DNA of 64,000 nt. Origin: JAOBAU01 sp034667465. GTDB lineage: Bacteria; Acidobacteriota; Thermoanaerobaculia; Gp7-AA8. Made by a program: the position numbers and the translations under genes. This document shows positions 1 to 10,727 of the stretch, in pieces. The DNA lies in the NCBI GenBank assembly GCA_034667465.1, contig JAXDJV010000002.1:1-64000 (forward strand), read 5' to 3'. Below the pieces are notes generated by a model that searched no databases, was not told the origin of the DNA, and saw nothing but the letters and a program-made list of their open reading frames with translations. Every line of letters starts with the position of its first letter. Position 1 is the first letter of the stretch.

Positions 1-2
1 CT

Positions 3-46
3 CCCCCACCCCCCCCCCCCCCCCCCCCCCCCACGCTCGGGATGAC
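3..46. repeat. Poly-C tract joined to a REP fragment
   Basis: A near-pure C homopolymer (about 3-32) runs into the terminal 14 bases of the palindromic repeat that occurs complete at 43243, 50281 and 58304. The complete copies have a C-rich but mixed arm here, so the homopolymer is probably a low-quality contig edge or slippage inside a repeat. No gene is seen before 141. Confidence 0.7.
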
Positions 47-140
47 GCGAAATGCGTGTCACGCGCTGCCGGTTGAACAATTCGCCGCGAAGCCGGTCGC
101 AGCGGCGCGTCGCCGCCAGCAGTACACTAGGTCCAACGCC

Positions 141-2573
141 ATGTTCGAAAAATACAACGAGAAAGCACGCCGCGCTCTCTTCTTCGCCCGATACGAAGCG
201 TCGAAGCTCGGCTCAAGGGTCATCGAGTCCGAGCACATCCTCCTCGGGGTTCTCCGCGAGGGGGAAGAAATCATCAAAGAAATCTTCAGCCGCTTCAATG
301 TGAAGCCCGAACAGATTCGCCGCGAAGTCGAAGGCGATCGTCTCTTTGTCGACCGCATCTCTTCATCCGCCGAGCTGCCGCTGTCCGAGGAGTCGAAAAA
401 GATTCTTGCGTACGCGGCGCATGAAGCGGAGTCGATGCTTCATCAATACGTCGGCACCGAACACTTGCTGATTGGAATCCTGCGCGTCGAGTCGTCGACC
501 GCCGCGCGCATCCTCACCGCCAAAGGGCTCAACGTTTATGGCGTGCGCGAGGAAACGATCTCGATTCTCAAAGAGCGCGAAGCCGACAAACAGAAAAAAG
601 AATTACCGTTCCTCGCCGAATACGCGCGCGACCTGACGCAGATGGCGCATCAGTCGCAGTTCGATCCATTGATCGGACGCGAAAAAGAGGTCGAACGGAT
701 CATTCAGATTCTCTCGCGCCGCACCAAGAACAATCCGATCCTTCTCGGCGAGCCGGGCGTCGGCAAGACAGCCATCGTCGAAGGACTCGCGCAGCGCATC
801 GTCGACGGCAACGTCCCGCTCTTCATCGCCAACAAACGAATTCTCTCGCTCGATCTCTCGCTGATCGTCGCCGGCACCAAATACCGCGGCCAGTTCGAAG
901 AGCGGCTCAAAGGAATCATCAAAGAGCTCAAAGAGAACACCGACATCATCATCTTCATCGATGAGATTCATTCATTGATTGGCGCCGGCTCGGCGGAAGG
1001 CTCACTCGACGCCGCGAACATTCTCAAACCGGCGCTGTCGCGCGGCGAGATCTCCTGCATCGGCGCGACGACGATTCGCGAGTATCGCCGTTACATCGAG
1101 AAAGACCGTTCGCTGTTGCGCCGCTTTCAGGCGATCAACGTCGCGCCGCCCAATGAAGACGAGACGCTGCAAATTCTCGAAGGCGTCAAAGAGCGCTACG
1201 AGAGTTTCCACAAGGTGAAGTACAGCGACAACGCCATTCGCAGCGCCGTCTATCAATCGAACCGCTACATCACCGATCGATTCTTCCCCGACAAAGCGAT
1301 CGACATCCTCGACGAAGCAGGCGCGAAGGTTAAGCTCCGCCGCGTCGCCGACACGCAGAACCTGCGCAGACTGGAAGCGGAAGTCCGCGGCATCGTCAAA
1401 GAGATGAAGAAAGCGATCTCGGACAAAGACTTCGAGAAAGCGGTCTTCCTCCGCGAGCGCGAGATCGAGCTGAAAGCGGAGATCGATCACTACAAGCAGG
1501 AACGCGAGTCGGTGGGCGAAGAGATGATGGAAGTGACCAAGAAGGACGTCGAGGAGATCATCAGCTCCTGGACCGACATCCCGGTCACGTCGATCGAAGC
1601 CGACGAAGCGGCGAAGCTGATCAACATGGAAGAGATCCTGATGCGGCGCATCGTCGGTCAGGACAAAGCGATCAAAGCGATCTCGCGCGCGATCCGCCGT
1701 TCGCGTCTCGGCGTCGCATCGCCGAACCGGCCGATGGGCTCGTTCATCTTCCTCGGCTCATCCGGCGTCGGCAAAACCGAAGTGGCGCGCCGCCTCGCGG
1801 AGTTCCTCTTCGGATCGCAAAAGCATCTCATCCGCTTCGACATGTCGGAGTACATGGAGAAGCACGCGGTGTCGAAGCTCATCGGCTCGCCGCCGGGCTA
1901 CGTCGGACACGAAGAAGGCGGACAGCTCACCGAGCGCGTGCGCCGCAATCCGTATTCGGTTGTGCTGCTCGACGAGATCGAGAAAGCGCATCCCGACATC
2001 GCCAACATCCTGCTGCAGATTCTGGAAGACGGCATCCTCACCGACTCGCTCGGCAACACGGTCGACTTCCGCAACACGCTGATCATCATGACCAGCAACC
2101 TCGGCACGCGCTTCCTGACGACGAAAGGCCACATGGGCTTCCGCGAAAAAGGCGGCGAGGCCGATCAGAAGAGTGCGGAACAGCTCATTCATCAGGAACT
2201 GAAGAAAGAGTTTTCGCCCGAGTTCATCAACCGCATCGACGACATCATCATCTTCAACCCGCTGACGCAGATCGAACTGCGCTACATCTGCCGCCTGCTG
2301 GTCGATGACGTCAACCTCGCGCTCGTACAGAAGAACGTGCAGATCGCGATCGATGACAGCGTCGTCGACTGGCTGCTCAAGCGCGCGGAAGAAGAGTCGA
2401 ACTCCGGCGCCCGTCCGCTGCGCCGCGCGATTCAGCGGTACATCGAAGACGAGCTCTCCGAGTTCATGATCCGCCACAAGGATTCGGTCCCCGAGCGAAT
2501 CGATTTCACGATGAACGGCAACGAAGTGCTGCTCGTCGCCGTACCAAAGGACGTCGACCTCATCGCAAACTGA
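141..2573 (+). CDS. clpC: ATP-dependent Clp protease ATP-binding subunit ClpC
   Basis: Hsp100 unfoldase expected to feed substrates to ClpP in the cytosol; 810 residues, a normal ClpC length. An N-terminal Clp_N repeat pair (about 1-145) is followed by AAA+ module 1 (Walker A GEPGVGKT near 203), a middle region with a UVR-like motif (DFEKAVFLRERE, about 430), and AAA+ module 2 (Walker A GSSGVGKT near 539). An MGF tripeptide near 665 sits where ClpC and ClpA carry the ClpP-docking loop. The frame is open from 42, but the upstream part is partly repeat-derived, and the ATG at 141 begins the conserved MFEKYNEKARRA, so 141 is preferred. An intrinsic terminator follows. No clpP is in the window. 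Confidence 0.95.
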   Translation: MFEKYNEKARRALFFARYEASKLGSRVIESEHILLGVLREGEEIIKEIFSRFNVKPEQIRREVEGDRLFVDRISSSAELPLSEESKKILAYAAHEAESMLHQYVGTEHLLIGILRVESSTAARILTAKGLNVYGVREETISILKEREADKQKKELPFLAEYARDLTQMAHQSQFDPLIGREKEVERIIQILSRRTKNNPILLGEPGVGKTAIVEGLAQRIVDGNVPLFIANKRILSLDLSLIVAGTKYRGQFEERLKGIIKELKENTDIIIFIDEIHSLIGAGSAEGSLDAANILKPALSRGEISCIGATTIREYRRYIEKDRSLLRRFQAINVAPPNEDETLQILEGVKERYESFHKVKYSDNAIRSAVYQSNRYITDRFFPDKAIDILDEAGAKVKLRRVADTQNLRRLEAEVRGIVKEMKKAISDKDFEKAVFLREREIELKAEIDHYKQERESVGEEMMEVTKKDVEEIISSWTDIPVTSIEADEAAKLINMEEILMRRIVGQDKAIKAISRAIRRSRLGVASPNRPMGSFIFLGSSGVGKTEVARRLAEFLFGSQKHLIRFDMSEYMEKHAVSKLIGSPPGYVGHEEGGQLTERVRRNPYSVVLLDEIEKAHPDIANILLQILEDGILTDSLGNTVDFRNTLIIMTSNLGTRFLTTKGHMGFREKGGEADQKSAEQLIHQELKKEFSPEFINRIDDIIIFNPLTQIELRYICRLLVDDVNLALVQKNVQIAIDDSVVDWLLKRAEEESNSGARPLRRAIQRYIEDELSEFMIRHKDSVPERIDFTMNGNEVLLVAVPKDVDLIAN

Positions 2574-2605
2574 GAAACGTTCCCGCTCAGACCCGCATCA
2601 CGATG

Positions 2606-2632
2606 AACGCCGGCTGCAAAGCCGGCGTTTTT
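2606..2632 (+). terminator. Intrinsic terminator after clpC
   Basis: A perfect 9-bp stem (ACGCCGGCT/AGCCGGCGT) with a GCAA tetraloop is followed by five T residues, 33 bases after the clpC stop codon. This ends clpC as a monocistronic unit. Confidence 0.9.
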
Positions 2633-2670
2633 CATTGGTCCAACAAGGTGATTTTCGGACTCGTCGTTGA

Positions 2671-3126
2671 CTAACCCATCGACGAGGCGCGACGAATCAT
2701 CTCTGCCTCGGAGACGTCTTCGATGTGCGTCGAGATCGTCCACCAGTGGCCGAACGGATCTTCGATCGAGCCGCTGCGGTCGCCGTAGAACTGATCGGCG
2801 AGATCTTTCATCACTTTCGATCCGGCGGCGACCGCGCGATGAAACACCGCGTCGCAGTCGGCGACGTAGAGCTGCAACATCACCGTCGTGCCGCCGCGCG
2901 TCGCCGGTCCGACGTAACCCATCTCCGGGAACTCGTCGGAAAGCGTGAAGTTCGAGTCGCCGATGCGCAGCTCGGCGTGGCCGACACGACCGTCCGGCAT
3001 ATCGAAGCGACTCACTTCGACTGCACCAAGAACGTCGCGATAGAAATCGATGGCTCGAGCGGCGTCACGGAGCATGAGAGACGGAGTAATGCTGTGATAG
3101 CCCTCGCGAATCGGATTGACGGTCAT
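2671..3126 (-). CDS. VOC-family (PhnB/glyoxalase-like) protein
   Basis: About 151 residues of the vicinal oxygen chelate fold, closest in style to the PhnB-like subgroup of bleomycin-resistance/glyoxalase-related proteins. Seen: PSLMLRDAARAIDFYRDVLGA near the N terminus and DPFGHWWTISTH near the C terminus, the two ends of a VOC unit. The substrate cannot be assigned. The start was set at the ATG at 3126, which overlaps the stop of the upstream DUF4440 gene by 4 bases (ATGA), so translation is probably coupled. A longer frame to 3165 exists but runs back into the neighbour. Confidence 0.8.
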   Translation of the reverse strand: MTVNPIREGYHSITPSLMLRDAARAIDFYRDVLGAVEVSRFDMPDGRVGHAELRIGDSNFTLSDEFPEMGYVGPATRGGTTVMLQLYVADCDAVFHRAVAAGSKVMKDLADQFYGDRSGSIEDPFGHWWTISTHIEDVSEAEMIRRASSMG

Positions 3127-3566
3127 GAGTCCTCCTTGATTCGACTGCCGTGGAACGACACGCACTGCCAGCGGCCGTTCTTCTTCACCCAGACGGTCGT
3201 GCGGCGATAACGCGCCGTGAATTCTAATCCTTTGAACGTTCCCTTCTCATTGGAGATGCCGGTGAAGACCGCGGTCGCGCCGTAGACGCGAACGTTCATG
3301 TCGGAGACGGTGTCTTCGGTCAGCACCATGTCGCCGCCGTGCTCGCCCTTCGCTTCCTCGACCTCTTCGTGCTTCGAGGTGACGATACCGCGGCCGTCGA
3401 TGCCGACGTAATCGTCAGCGAGAATGCGCTCGATCGTGGCAGCGTCGTGCCGCAGATACGCGGCCGCCCAGTCGCGCTCCAACTGCACGAGCGTGTCGCG
3501 GACGGACGGCGCAGGCGACGCACCGAGCAAAAACAGAACGGCGGCGGTCGCAATGATCGGCTTCAT
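3123..3566 (-). CDS. Secreted DUF4440/NTF2-like protein
   Basis: A 147-residue protein with a signal peptide (MKPIIATAAVLFLLGASPAPS) and an NTF2-like/DUF4440 domain: LERDWAAAYLRHDAATIERILADD leads the first helix pair and FTARYRRTTVWVKKNGRWQC the terminal strands. Members include ketosteroid-isomerase-like folds of unknown substrate. It is translated ahead of the VOC protein with a 4-base overlap, suggesting a two-gene unit. Export is inferred from the signal peptide; no active site can be named. Confidence 0.75.
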   Translation of the reverse strand: MKPIIATAAVLFLLGASPAPSVRDTLVQLERDWAAAYLRHDAATIERILADDYVGIDGRGIVTSKHEEVEEAKGEHGGDMVLTEDTVSDMNVRVYGATAVFTGISNEKGTFKGLEFTARYRRTTVWVKKNGRWQCVSFHGSRIKEDS

Positions 3567-3620
3567 GCCGAGATGCTACCGCCGCCGCTCCGAACAGGCG
3601 TCAGAAATGGGACGAAAAAC

Positions 3621-5015
<1,395 letters not shown>

Positions 5016-5135
5016 TGCTGTGTGTCGCCTTTAAAGGAGTGAATTTCGTTGCACTCCAGCCGCTGACGACAGTGTGAACGTTCGCTGGAAGAACCTGTGT
5101 CAGCTGGGTTTAATTCTCTCGCGCCTGTCGTCCCC

Positions 5136-5228
5136 ACTCTGAGCGAAGCGAAGAGTCAATGGTGCAGCGGCTGCGCATGTGGCGACGACACGGCTGTCGC
5201 ACCACTGACTCTTCGCTTCGCTCAGAGT
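5136..5228. repeat. Palindromic REP-like element
   Basis: Two nearly complementary arms of about 30 bases, containing CTGAGCGAAGCGAAGAGTC and its reverse complement, separated by about 33 bases. The right arm supplies the TGA stop of the phosphoesterase gene ending at 5222. It is related in design to the copies at 39192, 43243, 50281 and 58304. Apart from it, nothing is seen in 5016-5221. Confidence 0.85.
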
Positions 5229-6037
5229 TGTTTTCGCGGGAACGTGAACACCTTGCTCCGCGCCTTCCCGTCCGCATCGTAAAAGCGAATCGTCATCTGC
5301 TCCTTCGTCAACTCCACGACCGCAAATCCGCGATACGACGTCGTCTGATCGGGGAAGAGCGTCGATCCGTGACGCATCACCGGCACGATCGGTTCGGAGC
5401 CGGCGCCGCTGACGAGCATCAGCGGATTCGTTCGCAGCAGTTCGAGATGGTGATCGTGTCCGCAGAGGTAGAGATCGACCTTCGCGTTGCGCATCGGCGC
5501 GATCAGCTGGCGCATCCGCGTGTGCTCGTCGCGTGGCAGGTAGCCGTGATAGCCGGACGACACGACGGTGTGATGTCCGACGACGATCCGCCACGGCGCG
5601 TCGCCGAACGACAGCGGCTTCGGAGCGCGCGTGCCGCGCGCGATCGGCGTCGTGTCGATGAACGCGAAATCGGCGAGCTTCGAGCGGAGCGTGAACTCGC
5701 GCGCCGGCAGGTTCCAGTTCGGCAGCGGCGCGCCGACCTGTGCGTCGGGATTGCCGCAGTAATCGTGATTGCCGAGCACCGGATAGAGAGGAATGCCGAG
5801 CGCGGAGAGCGGTCGGACGACGCTCCACTTCGGATCGCTCGCCGACTTCACGCCGCACGGATAAACGTTGTCGCCGGTGATGACGATCGCATCGAGCGGC
5901 GACCGCGCGTGCAGGGCCGCGATTCCTTTCGCGACCGCGGCGCTGCCGCCGCCTGTATCGCCGACGACGACGAATCGCAGCCGCTCGCCGTGAACGGGCA
6001 GCAACAGCGAAACGACAGCGAGCAGAATCGCAAGCAT
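5222..6037 (-). CDS. Exported metallophosphoesterase (purple acid phosphatase-like)
   Basis: A calcineurin-like phosphoesterase of 271 residues with an N-terminal signal sequence (LAILLAVVSLLLPVHG). The metal-binding blocks appear in order: GDTGGG near 26, GDNVYP, GNHDYC, GHHTVV and GHDHHLELL, the ACP5/purple-acid-phosphatase arrangement. It probably hydrolyses phosphomonoesters in the periplasm; the substrate is unknown. Its last codons and stop are provided by the palindromic repeat at 5136-5228. It is divergent from the tautomerase gene at 6060 with only 22 bases between. Confidence 0.85.
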   Translation of the reverse strand: MLAILLAVVSLLLPVHGERLRFVVVGDTGGGSAAVAKGIAALHARSPLDAIVITGDNVYPCGVKSASDPKWSVVRPLSALGIPLYPVLGNHDYCGNPDAQVGAPLPNWNLPAREFTLRSKLADFAFIDTTPIARGTRAPKPLSFGDAPWRIVVGHHTVVSSGYHGYLPRDEHTRMRQLIAPMRNAKVDLYLCGHDHHLELLRTNPLMLVSGAGSEPIVPVMRHGSTLFPDQTTSYRGFAVVELTKEQMTIRFYDADGKARSKVFTFPRKQL

Positions 6038-6059
6038 CGGCGGCTACAATGCCGCACCT

Positions 6060-6443
6060 ATGCCGCTCGTCAAAATCTATCTCCGCAAAGGTCACGCGCC
6101 CGAGTACATCCGCGCGTTCGGCGACTGCGTTCACGAAGCGCTCGTCGCGACGGCGAACGTTCCGGCTGACGATCGCTTCCAGATCATCATGGAAGTCGAG
6201 GAGCGGGGACTGATCGCGCATCCGACGTATGGCGGCGTGAATCGTTCGGAGAACTTCGTCTTCATCGAGATCACGCTCAACGCCGGACGGACGGTCGAGG
6301 TGAAGAAGAACCTCTACGCCGACATCGTCGTCAGACTGGAGAAAGAGATCGACGTCAGACCGGATGACGTAACGATCTCGCTGATCGAGGTCACGAAAGA
6401 GAACTGGAGCTTCGGCGGCGGTCGGGCGACCTACGCCGGGTAG
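6060..6443 (+). CDS. Tautomerase-family protein
   Basis: A 127-residue member of the tautomerase superfamily with the long subunit seen in MSAD/Tautomerase_2-like proteins. Removal of Met would expose Pro (MPLVKIYLRKG), the catalytic base of the family. The C-terminal ENWSFGGGRATYAG matches the conserved ENWSF/G-rich tail of this subgroup. The substrate is unknown; 4-oxalocrotonate and cis-chloroacrylate homologues show isomerase or hydratase chemistry. No pathway neighbours are present. Confidence 0.8.
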   Translation: MPLVKIYLRKGHAPEYIRAFGDCVHEALVATANVPADDRFQIIMEVEERGLIAHPTYGGVNRSENFVFIEITLNAGRTVEVKKNLYADIVVRLEKEIDVRPDDVTISLIEVTKENWSFGGGRATYAG

Positions 6444-6557
6444 ACTCCGAACCTTCACAGAGTAGAATGCGCCGCGTTCCGTCCGTGTTCGGGCCGGGGC
6501 GTGACCTTTCTACCGGCTGCGCGTCTCAACGAAAAGCAGCGTTCGCGAACCTCACTT

Positions 6558-9062
6558 ATGAATCGATTTCTATTGATATCGGCTGCGGCCGTGCTCGCCT
6601 GCAGCGCCGTTGCACACGCCCAGACTCCCGCAACGGAGCAAACCCCGCCGCAAAAGCCGAAAGCCGGAACGATCATCGAACGGCCCAACGCTGGCGGAAT
6701 CGTCTCCGATGCGCCCACACCGAAGCCCGCGAACGCGCAGGCCGTCGCCCCGAACACGCCGCTGGCCGGCCGAAAAGTCGAACGCTTCGAAGCGTCCGGT
6801 AACGTTTCGGTGGCAAGCGACACGATCCGGGTCTACCTCGGCGTCGCGCCGGGCGACGCGTACAACCCCGACGCGCTGCAGCGCAACTTCCTCAACCTCT
6901 GGCAGACCGGTCTCTTCGACGACATCCGCCTCGAGGCCGAGCCGGGCGAGAACGGCGGCGTCATCGTCCGCGCCGTCGTGAAAGAGCGTCCGCGCATCGG
7001 TGCCGTCGAATACCGCGGCAACAAAGAGCTGCAGACGAACAAGATCACCGAGCAGCTCGAGAAGGACAAGATCGACGTTCACGTCGGCAACACCATCGAG
7101 CAGACGCTCGTGAAGCGCGCCGCCGAGTCGATCAAAAAGGCCTACACCGAGAACGGCTTCGAAGGCGTCACCGTCGGCACCACGACGGAAGAGATGAATG
7201 AGCCGGGCGAGAAGAAGATCGTCTTTCAGATCACTGAAGGCATCAAGGCCAAAGTCGCGTCGATCCTCTTCACCGGCAACCAGCACTTCTCATCCTCGCG
7301 CCTGCGCGGCGTGATGAAGGAAGTGAAGACGAACAACATCGTCACGTGGATCCGGAAGAAGAACCTCTACATCCCGTCGAAGCTCGACGAGGATCTGGAG
7401 AACCTGAAGAACTTCTACCAGGATCACGGCTACCAGCGCGTCGCGTTCGGCGACCCGCAGATCATCACCGCCGGCACCGCGAAGAAGCCGCGTGTGAAGA
7501 TCGTCATCCCGGTGAAAGAAGGCGTCATCCACAAGTTCGGCGACGTCACCGTCACCGGCAACACCGTCTTCACCAGCGAACAGATCACCGGCAACTGGCC
7601 GCTCAAAAAGGGCGACGTCATCGCGCGGAAGCCGATTCAGGATCGCATCGACAACTTCAGCGATGCCTATCGCATCCGCGGCTACATCTACTCGTACATC
7701 AATCCCGAGTACGAGGTGCGCGACAACAACGTCGTCGACGTGAAGCTGCAGGTTTACGAGGGTGAGCAGTTCCACCTCGGGCGCATCGAGTTCCAGGGCA
7801 ACACGACCACGAAAGACAAAGTCCTGCGCCGTGAGATCTTCCTCGCCGAGGGGATGATCATGGACATGGAGACGTTCAAGCAGTCGATCTATAAGCTTGG
7901 ACAGCTCGGCTACTTCAAGGTCACGGAAAACCCCGACTTCAAGGTCAACCAGGAAAAGAAGACCGTCGACATCACGATCAAGGGCAACGAAGAAGGGAAG
8001 AACGACATCCAGTTCGGCGGCGGCTATTCGGAAGGCGGCGGCTTCTTCGTGCAGTCGCAGTTCTCGACCCGCAACTTCCTCGGCGAAGGCGAGAACCTCG
8101 GCCTCTCGTTCCAGCGCGGCAATCGCCAGAACTACTTAAGCTTTTCGTACTCCGACCCCTGGTTCTTCGACACGCCGAACTCGCTCGGCATCTCGATCTT
8201 CGACCGCAACACGCGCTACCCGCAGTCGGTCGGCATCGAAGATCGCGGCAAGGGCGGCACGATCGCGTACGGCTATCGCCTGCGCCGCTTCGACAGTCTC
8301 TCGCTCGTTTACGGTCTGCAGCGCTCGAAGCAGCATTACGAAGTCAACTTCGCGCCCGATCAGAACGGCAACATTCCGATCGCAGACGTCGCGGACTTCG
8401 TCTTCACGACGTCAGCGATCATCCCCTCGTACAACTACGACTCGCGCGACAATCCGTTCGACACCACGCGCGGCGGACGCTTCAGCATCGGCGCGGCATT
8501 CTCGGGCGGCCCGCTCGGCGGCACGATTCACGAGCTGAAGCCGACGCTCGGCGTCACGAAGTTCTTCCGCCTGTCGCGCCGCAGCAGCTTCAGCGTCAAC
8601 TACGACGGCGGCTTCATCGTGCCGCTCGACAAAGACTGCTCGAACAGCGCATCGCAACAGCAGGAGACCGGCAAACAGCTCTGCGTCCCGGAATCGGAAC
8701 GCTTCTTCGTCGGCGGCGAATACTCGGTGCGCGGCTTCCGCTACGGCGACCTCGGACCGAAGGAAACGATCGGCGGACGGACTCTCAACGCCGGTGGCTA
8801 CAAGTACAGCGTCATGAACGCCGAATACATCATGAAGCTCAACGAGCCGCTGCGGCTGGTCTTCTTTGCCGACGCCGGTTACTCGTGGGCGTACAAAGAA
8901 AACATCGATTTGGCGAAGGTTCGTTACTCGACGGGAGCCGAGATTCGGATCTTCCTGCCGGTGTTCCAGTTCCCGCTTCGTTTCATCTACGCGTTCAACC
9001 CGAGCAGCAAAAAGGGCGACGTCTTCGAGGGCTTCCAGTTCACGATTGGGAATACCTACTAG
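6558..9062 (+). CDS. bamA: Outer membrane protein assembly factor BamA
   Basis: Core of the BAM machine that folds beta-barrels into the outer membrane; 834 residues. A signal peptide (MNRFLLISAAAVLACSAVAHA) is followed by an unusual Pro-rich linker of about 45 residues, five POTRA domains (about 72-463) and a C-terminal barrel (from about 475) with the conserved VRGF of the L6 loop. The start at 6558 places the signal peptide at the N terminus; the frame is open to 6501. It is followed by the periplasmic chaperone gene, then lpxD-fabZ-lpxA, the standard bamA-ompH-lpx order. Confidence 0.95.
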   Translation: MNRFLLISAAAVLACSAVAHAQTPATEQTPPQKPKAGTIIERPNAGGIVSDAPTPKPANAQAVAPNTPLAGRKVERFEASGNVSVASDTIRVYLGVAPGDAYNPDALQRNFLNLWQTGLFDDIRLEAEPGENGGVIVRAVVKERPRIGAVEYRGNKELQTNKITEQLEKDKIDVHVGNTIEQTLVKRAAESIKKAYTENGFEGVTVGTTTEEMNEPGEKKIVFQITEGIKAKVASILFTGNQHFSSSRLRGVMKEVKTNNIVTWIRKKNLYIPSKLDEDLENLKNFYQDHGYQRVAFGDPQIITAGTAKKPRVKIVIPVKEGVIHKFGDVTVTGNTVFTSEQITGNWPLKKGDVIARKPIQDRIDNFSDAYRIRGYIYSYINPEYEVRDNNVVDVKLQVYEGEQFHLGRIEFQGNTTTKDKVLRREIFLAEGMIMDMETFKQSIYKLGQLGYFKVTENPDFKVNQEKKTVDITIKGNEEGKNDIQFGGGYSEGGGFFVQSQFSTRNFLGEGENLGLSFQRGNRQNYLSFSYSDPWFFDTPNSLGISIFDRNTRYPQSVGIEDRGKGGTIAYGYRLRRFDSLSLVYGLQRSKQHYEVNFAPDQNGNIPIADVADFVFTTSAIIPSYNYDSRDNPFDTTRGGRFSIGAAFSGGPLGGTIHELKPTLGVTKFFRLSRRSSFSVNYDGGFIVPLDKDCSNSASQQQETGKQLCVPESERFFVGGEYSVRGFRYGDLGPKETIGGRTLNAGGYKYSVMNAEYIMKLNEPLRLVFFADAGYSWAYKENIDLAKVRYSTGAEIRIFLPVFQFPLRFIYAFNPSSKKGDVFEGFQFTIGNTY

Positions 9063-9114
9063 AGGCCGCTCGATTTAGCCACAGTCCGAAAGACCCGAAA
9101 AGGAGAGAGTTCCA

Positions 9115-9666
9115 ATGAAGAAGTTTCTCGTTACGGTTGCGGTAGCAGCCCTTGCCGCACCGATGTTCGCCCAGAGCGCCCCGAGCCGCGTCGCCGTGAT
9201 CGACGTGCAGAAAGTGTTGCAGAGCTCCAACGCCGGAAAGGCCGCCACCGAGCGCCTGCGCAAAATGCAGGAAGAGCGCGTGCAGCGTGCAGGGAAGATG
9301 GAAGAGGAGATGCGCAATCTCGACAACGAGATCAACACGAAAAAGCTCTCCCTGAGCGAAGACAAGCTCACCGATCTCGCCAAGCAGCTTTCCGACAAGA
9401 AGATCGCTGCGCAGCGTTTCGCGCAGGATGCCGAGCGCGAAGTCACTGAAGCGCGCGACAAGACGCTGCTCGACCTTCAGAACAAGATCCTTCCGGTCAT
9501 CGACGGCATCGGCAAGGAAATGGGTCTGGCTGCGATCTTCAACAAGTTCGAGTCGGGTCTCGTTTACGCGTCCGACGCGATCGACATCACCGACACAGTG
9601 ATCAAGCGCTTCAACGACGCAACCGGTACGGCCGCTCCGGCTGCCGCGCCCGCGAAGAAGCCGTAA
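9115..9666 (+). CDS. skp: OmpH/Skp-family periplasmic chaperone
   Basis: A 183-residue secreted coiled-coil chaperone that should hold unfolded outer-membrane proteins for BamA. A signal peptide (to about 20, ending MFAQ) is followed by a short core strand (RVAVIDVQKVL), a long charged helix (about 45-125, EERVQRAGKMEEEMRNLDNE) and the returning core (LGLAAIFNKFESGLVYAS style, here MGLAAIFNKFESGLVYAS). An AAGGAGAG ribosome site lies 7 bases before the ATG. An Ala/Pro tail ends it, and an intrinsic terminator separates it from lpxD. Confidence 0.9.
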   Translation: MKKFLVTVAVAALAAPMFAQSAPSRVAVIDVQKVLQSSNAGKAATERLRKMQEERVQRAGKMEEEMRNLDNEINTKKLSLSEDKLTDLAKQLSDKKIAAQRFAQDAEREVTEARDKTLLDLQNKILPVIDGIGKEMGLAAIFNKFESGLVYASDAIDITDTVIKRFNDATGTAAPAAAPAKKP

Positions 9667-9690
9667 TCACCACTCTTCGCAGCGCTCACA

Positions 9691-9715
9691 AAGCCTCCCT
9701 CGCGGGAGGCTTTTT
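9691..9715 (+). terminator. Intrinsic terminator after skp
   Basis: A perfect 9-bp stem (AAGCCTCCC/GGGAGGCTT) with TCGC loop and a T-run, 25 bases after the skp stop. It implies that lpxD-fabZ-lpxA are transcribed partly by read-through or from their own promoter in the short gap to 9747. Confidence 0.88.
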
Positions 9716-9746
9716 CATTTGCCGCGCATTACAATGCGCGCCGCTC

Positions 9747-10727
9747 ATGCCGACCGTCCCCATTTCGGAAATCGTGGAGTTCGTCGAAGGCCGTTATACC
9801 GGTCCGGCGGACCGCGTCATTTCCGGCGCAGGCACGCTCGCCGACGCCGGGCCGGAGCAGGTGACGTTCCTCGCCAATCCGAAATACAGCGCGCTCGTCG
9901 CGGCGACCGGCGCGGGAGCCGTGCTGGTCGGCAACGACATCGAAGGAACTGACGATCGCTGGATCCGTGTCGCCGATCCGTATTTCGCGATGGCGCGCGT
10001 CGTCGCGCGCTGGTTCGCGGCGCGGCCGCAACCGATCGGCATCTCGGCGCAGGCGTCGATCGCCGCAAGCGCGACGATCGGCGCGAACGCAGGCATCGGA
10101 CCGTTCGTCACGATTGCTGATGATGTGACGATCGGCGAGAACACCGTCATCTATCAGGGCGTCTCGATCGAAGCAGGATCGACGATCGGCCGCGACTGCA
10201 TCATCTATCCGAACGTCGCGATTTACGACGGGACGCATATCGGCGATCGCTGCATCATCCACGCGAATGCCGTTATCGGTTCCGACGGCTATGGCTTCGC
10301 GACGCACGGCGGACGCCATCACAAGATTCCGCAGATCGGCATCGTGCGGATCGAGAACGACGTCGAGATCGGCGCCGGCACGACGATCGATCGCGCCGCG
10401 CTCGGCGAGACGGTCATCGGCGAAGGAACCAAGATCGACAACCTCGTGCAGATCGGCCACAACGTTCGCGTCGGGAAGCACTGCTTTCTCGTCTCGCAGG
10501 TCGGCATCGCGGGCTCGACGGAGCTCGGCGATTACGTCGCCGTGGCCGGTCAGTCGGGTTTCGCCGGACATCTGAAAATCGGCAATCGCGTGCAGGTCGC
10601 GGCGAAGAGCGCCGTGCTCGAAGACGTCGCCGACGGCGTGAAAGTGATGGGGATTCCGGCGGTGCCGTTCCGCGAATTCGCACGCCGCGAAGCAACGCTG
10701 CGCCGCATGACCAAAAAGAGGCAATGA
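9747..10727 (+). CDS. lpxD: UDP-3-O-(3-hydroxyacyl)glucosamine N-acyltransferase LpxD
   Basis: Third step of lipid A synthesis: transfer of a 3-hydroxyacyl chain from ACP to the 2-amine of the UDP-sugar. The 326 residues show the N-terminal uridine-binding domain (to about 95), then left-handed beta-helix hexapeptide repeats (IGANAGIGPF, IGENTVIYQG and so on). The catalytic His is in NLVQIGHNVRVG, and SDGYGFA is the conserved loop before it. Its TGA overlaps the fabZ ATG by 4 bases. Confidence 0.95.
   Translation: MPTVPISEIVEFVEGRYTGPADRVISGAGTLADAGPEQVTFLANPKYSALVAATGAGAVLVGNDIEGTDDRWIRVADPYFAMARVVARWFAARPQPIGISAQASIAASATIGANAGIGPFVTIADDVTIGENTVIYQGVSIEAGSTIGRDCIIYPNVAIYDGTHIGDRCIIHANAVIGSDGYGFATHGGRHHKIPQIGIVRIENDVEIGAGTTIDRAALGETVIGEGTKIDNLVQIGHNVRVGKHCFLVSQVGIAGSTELGDYVAVAGQSGFAGHLKIGNRVQVAAKSAVLEDVADGVKVMGIPAVPFREFARREATLRRMTKKRQ

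Noticed and set aside
5100..6458. Long antisense frames (452 residues here, and many others across the window)
   Set aside because: They lie opposite well-supported genes, are rich in Arg/Ala and low-complexity sequence typical of high-GC shadow frames, and match no family.
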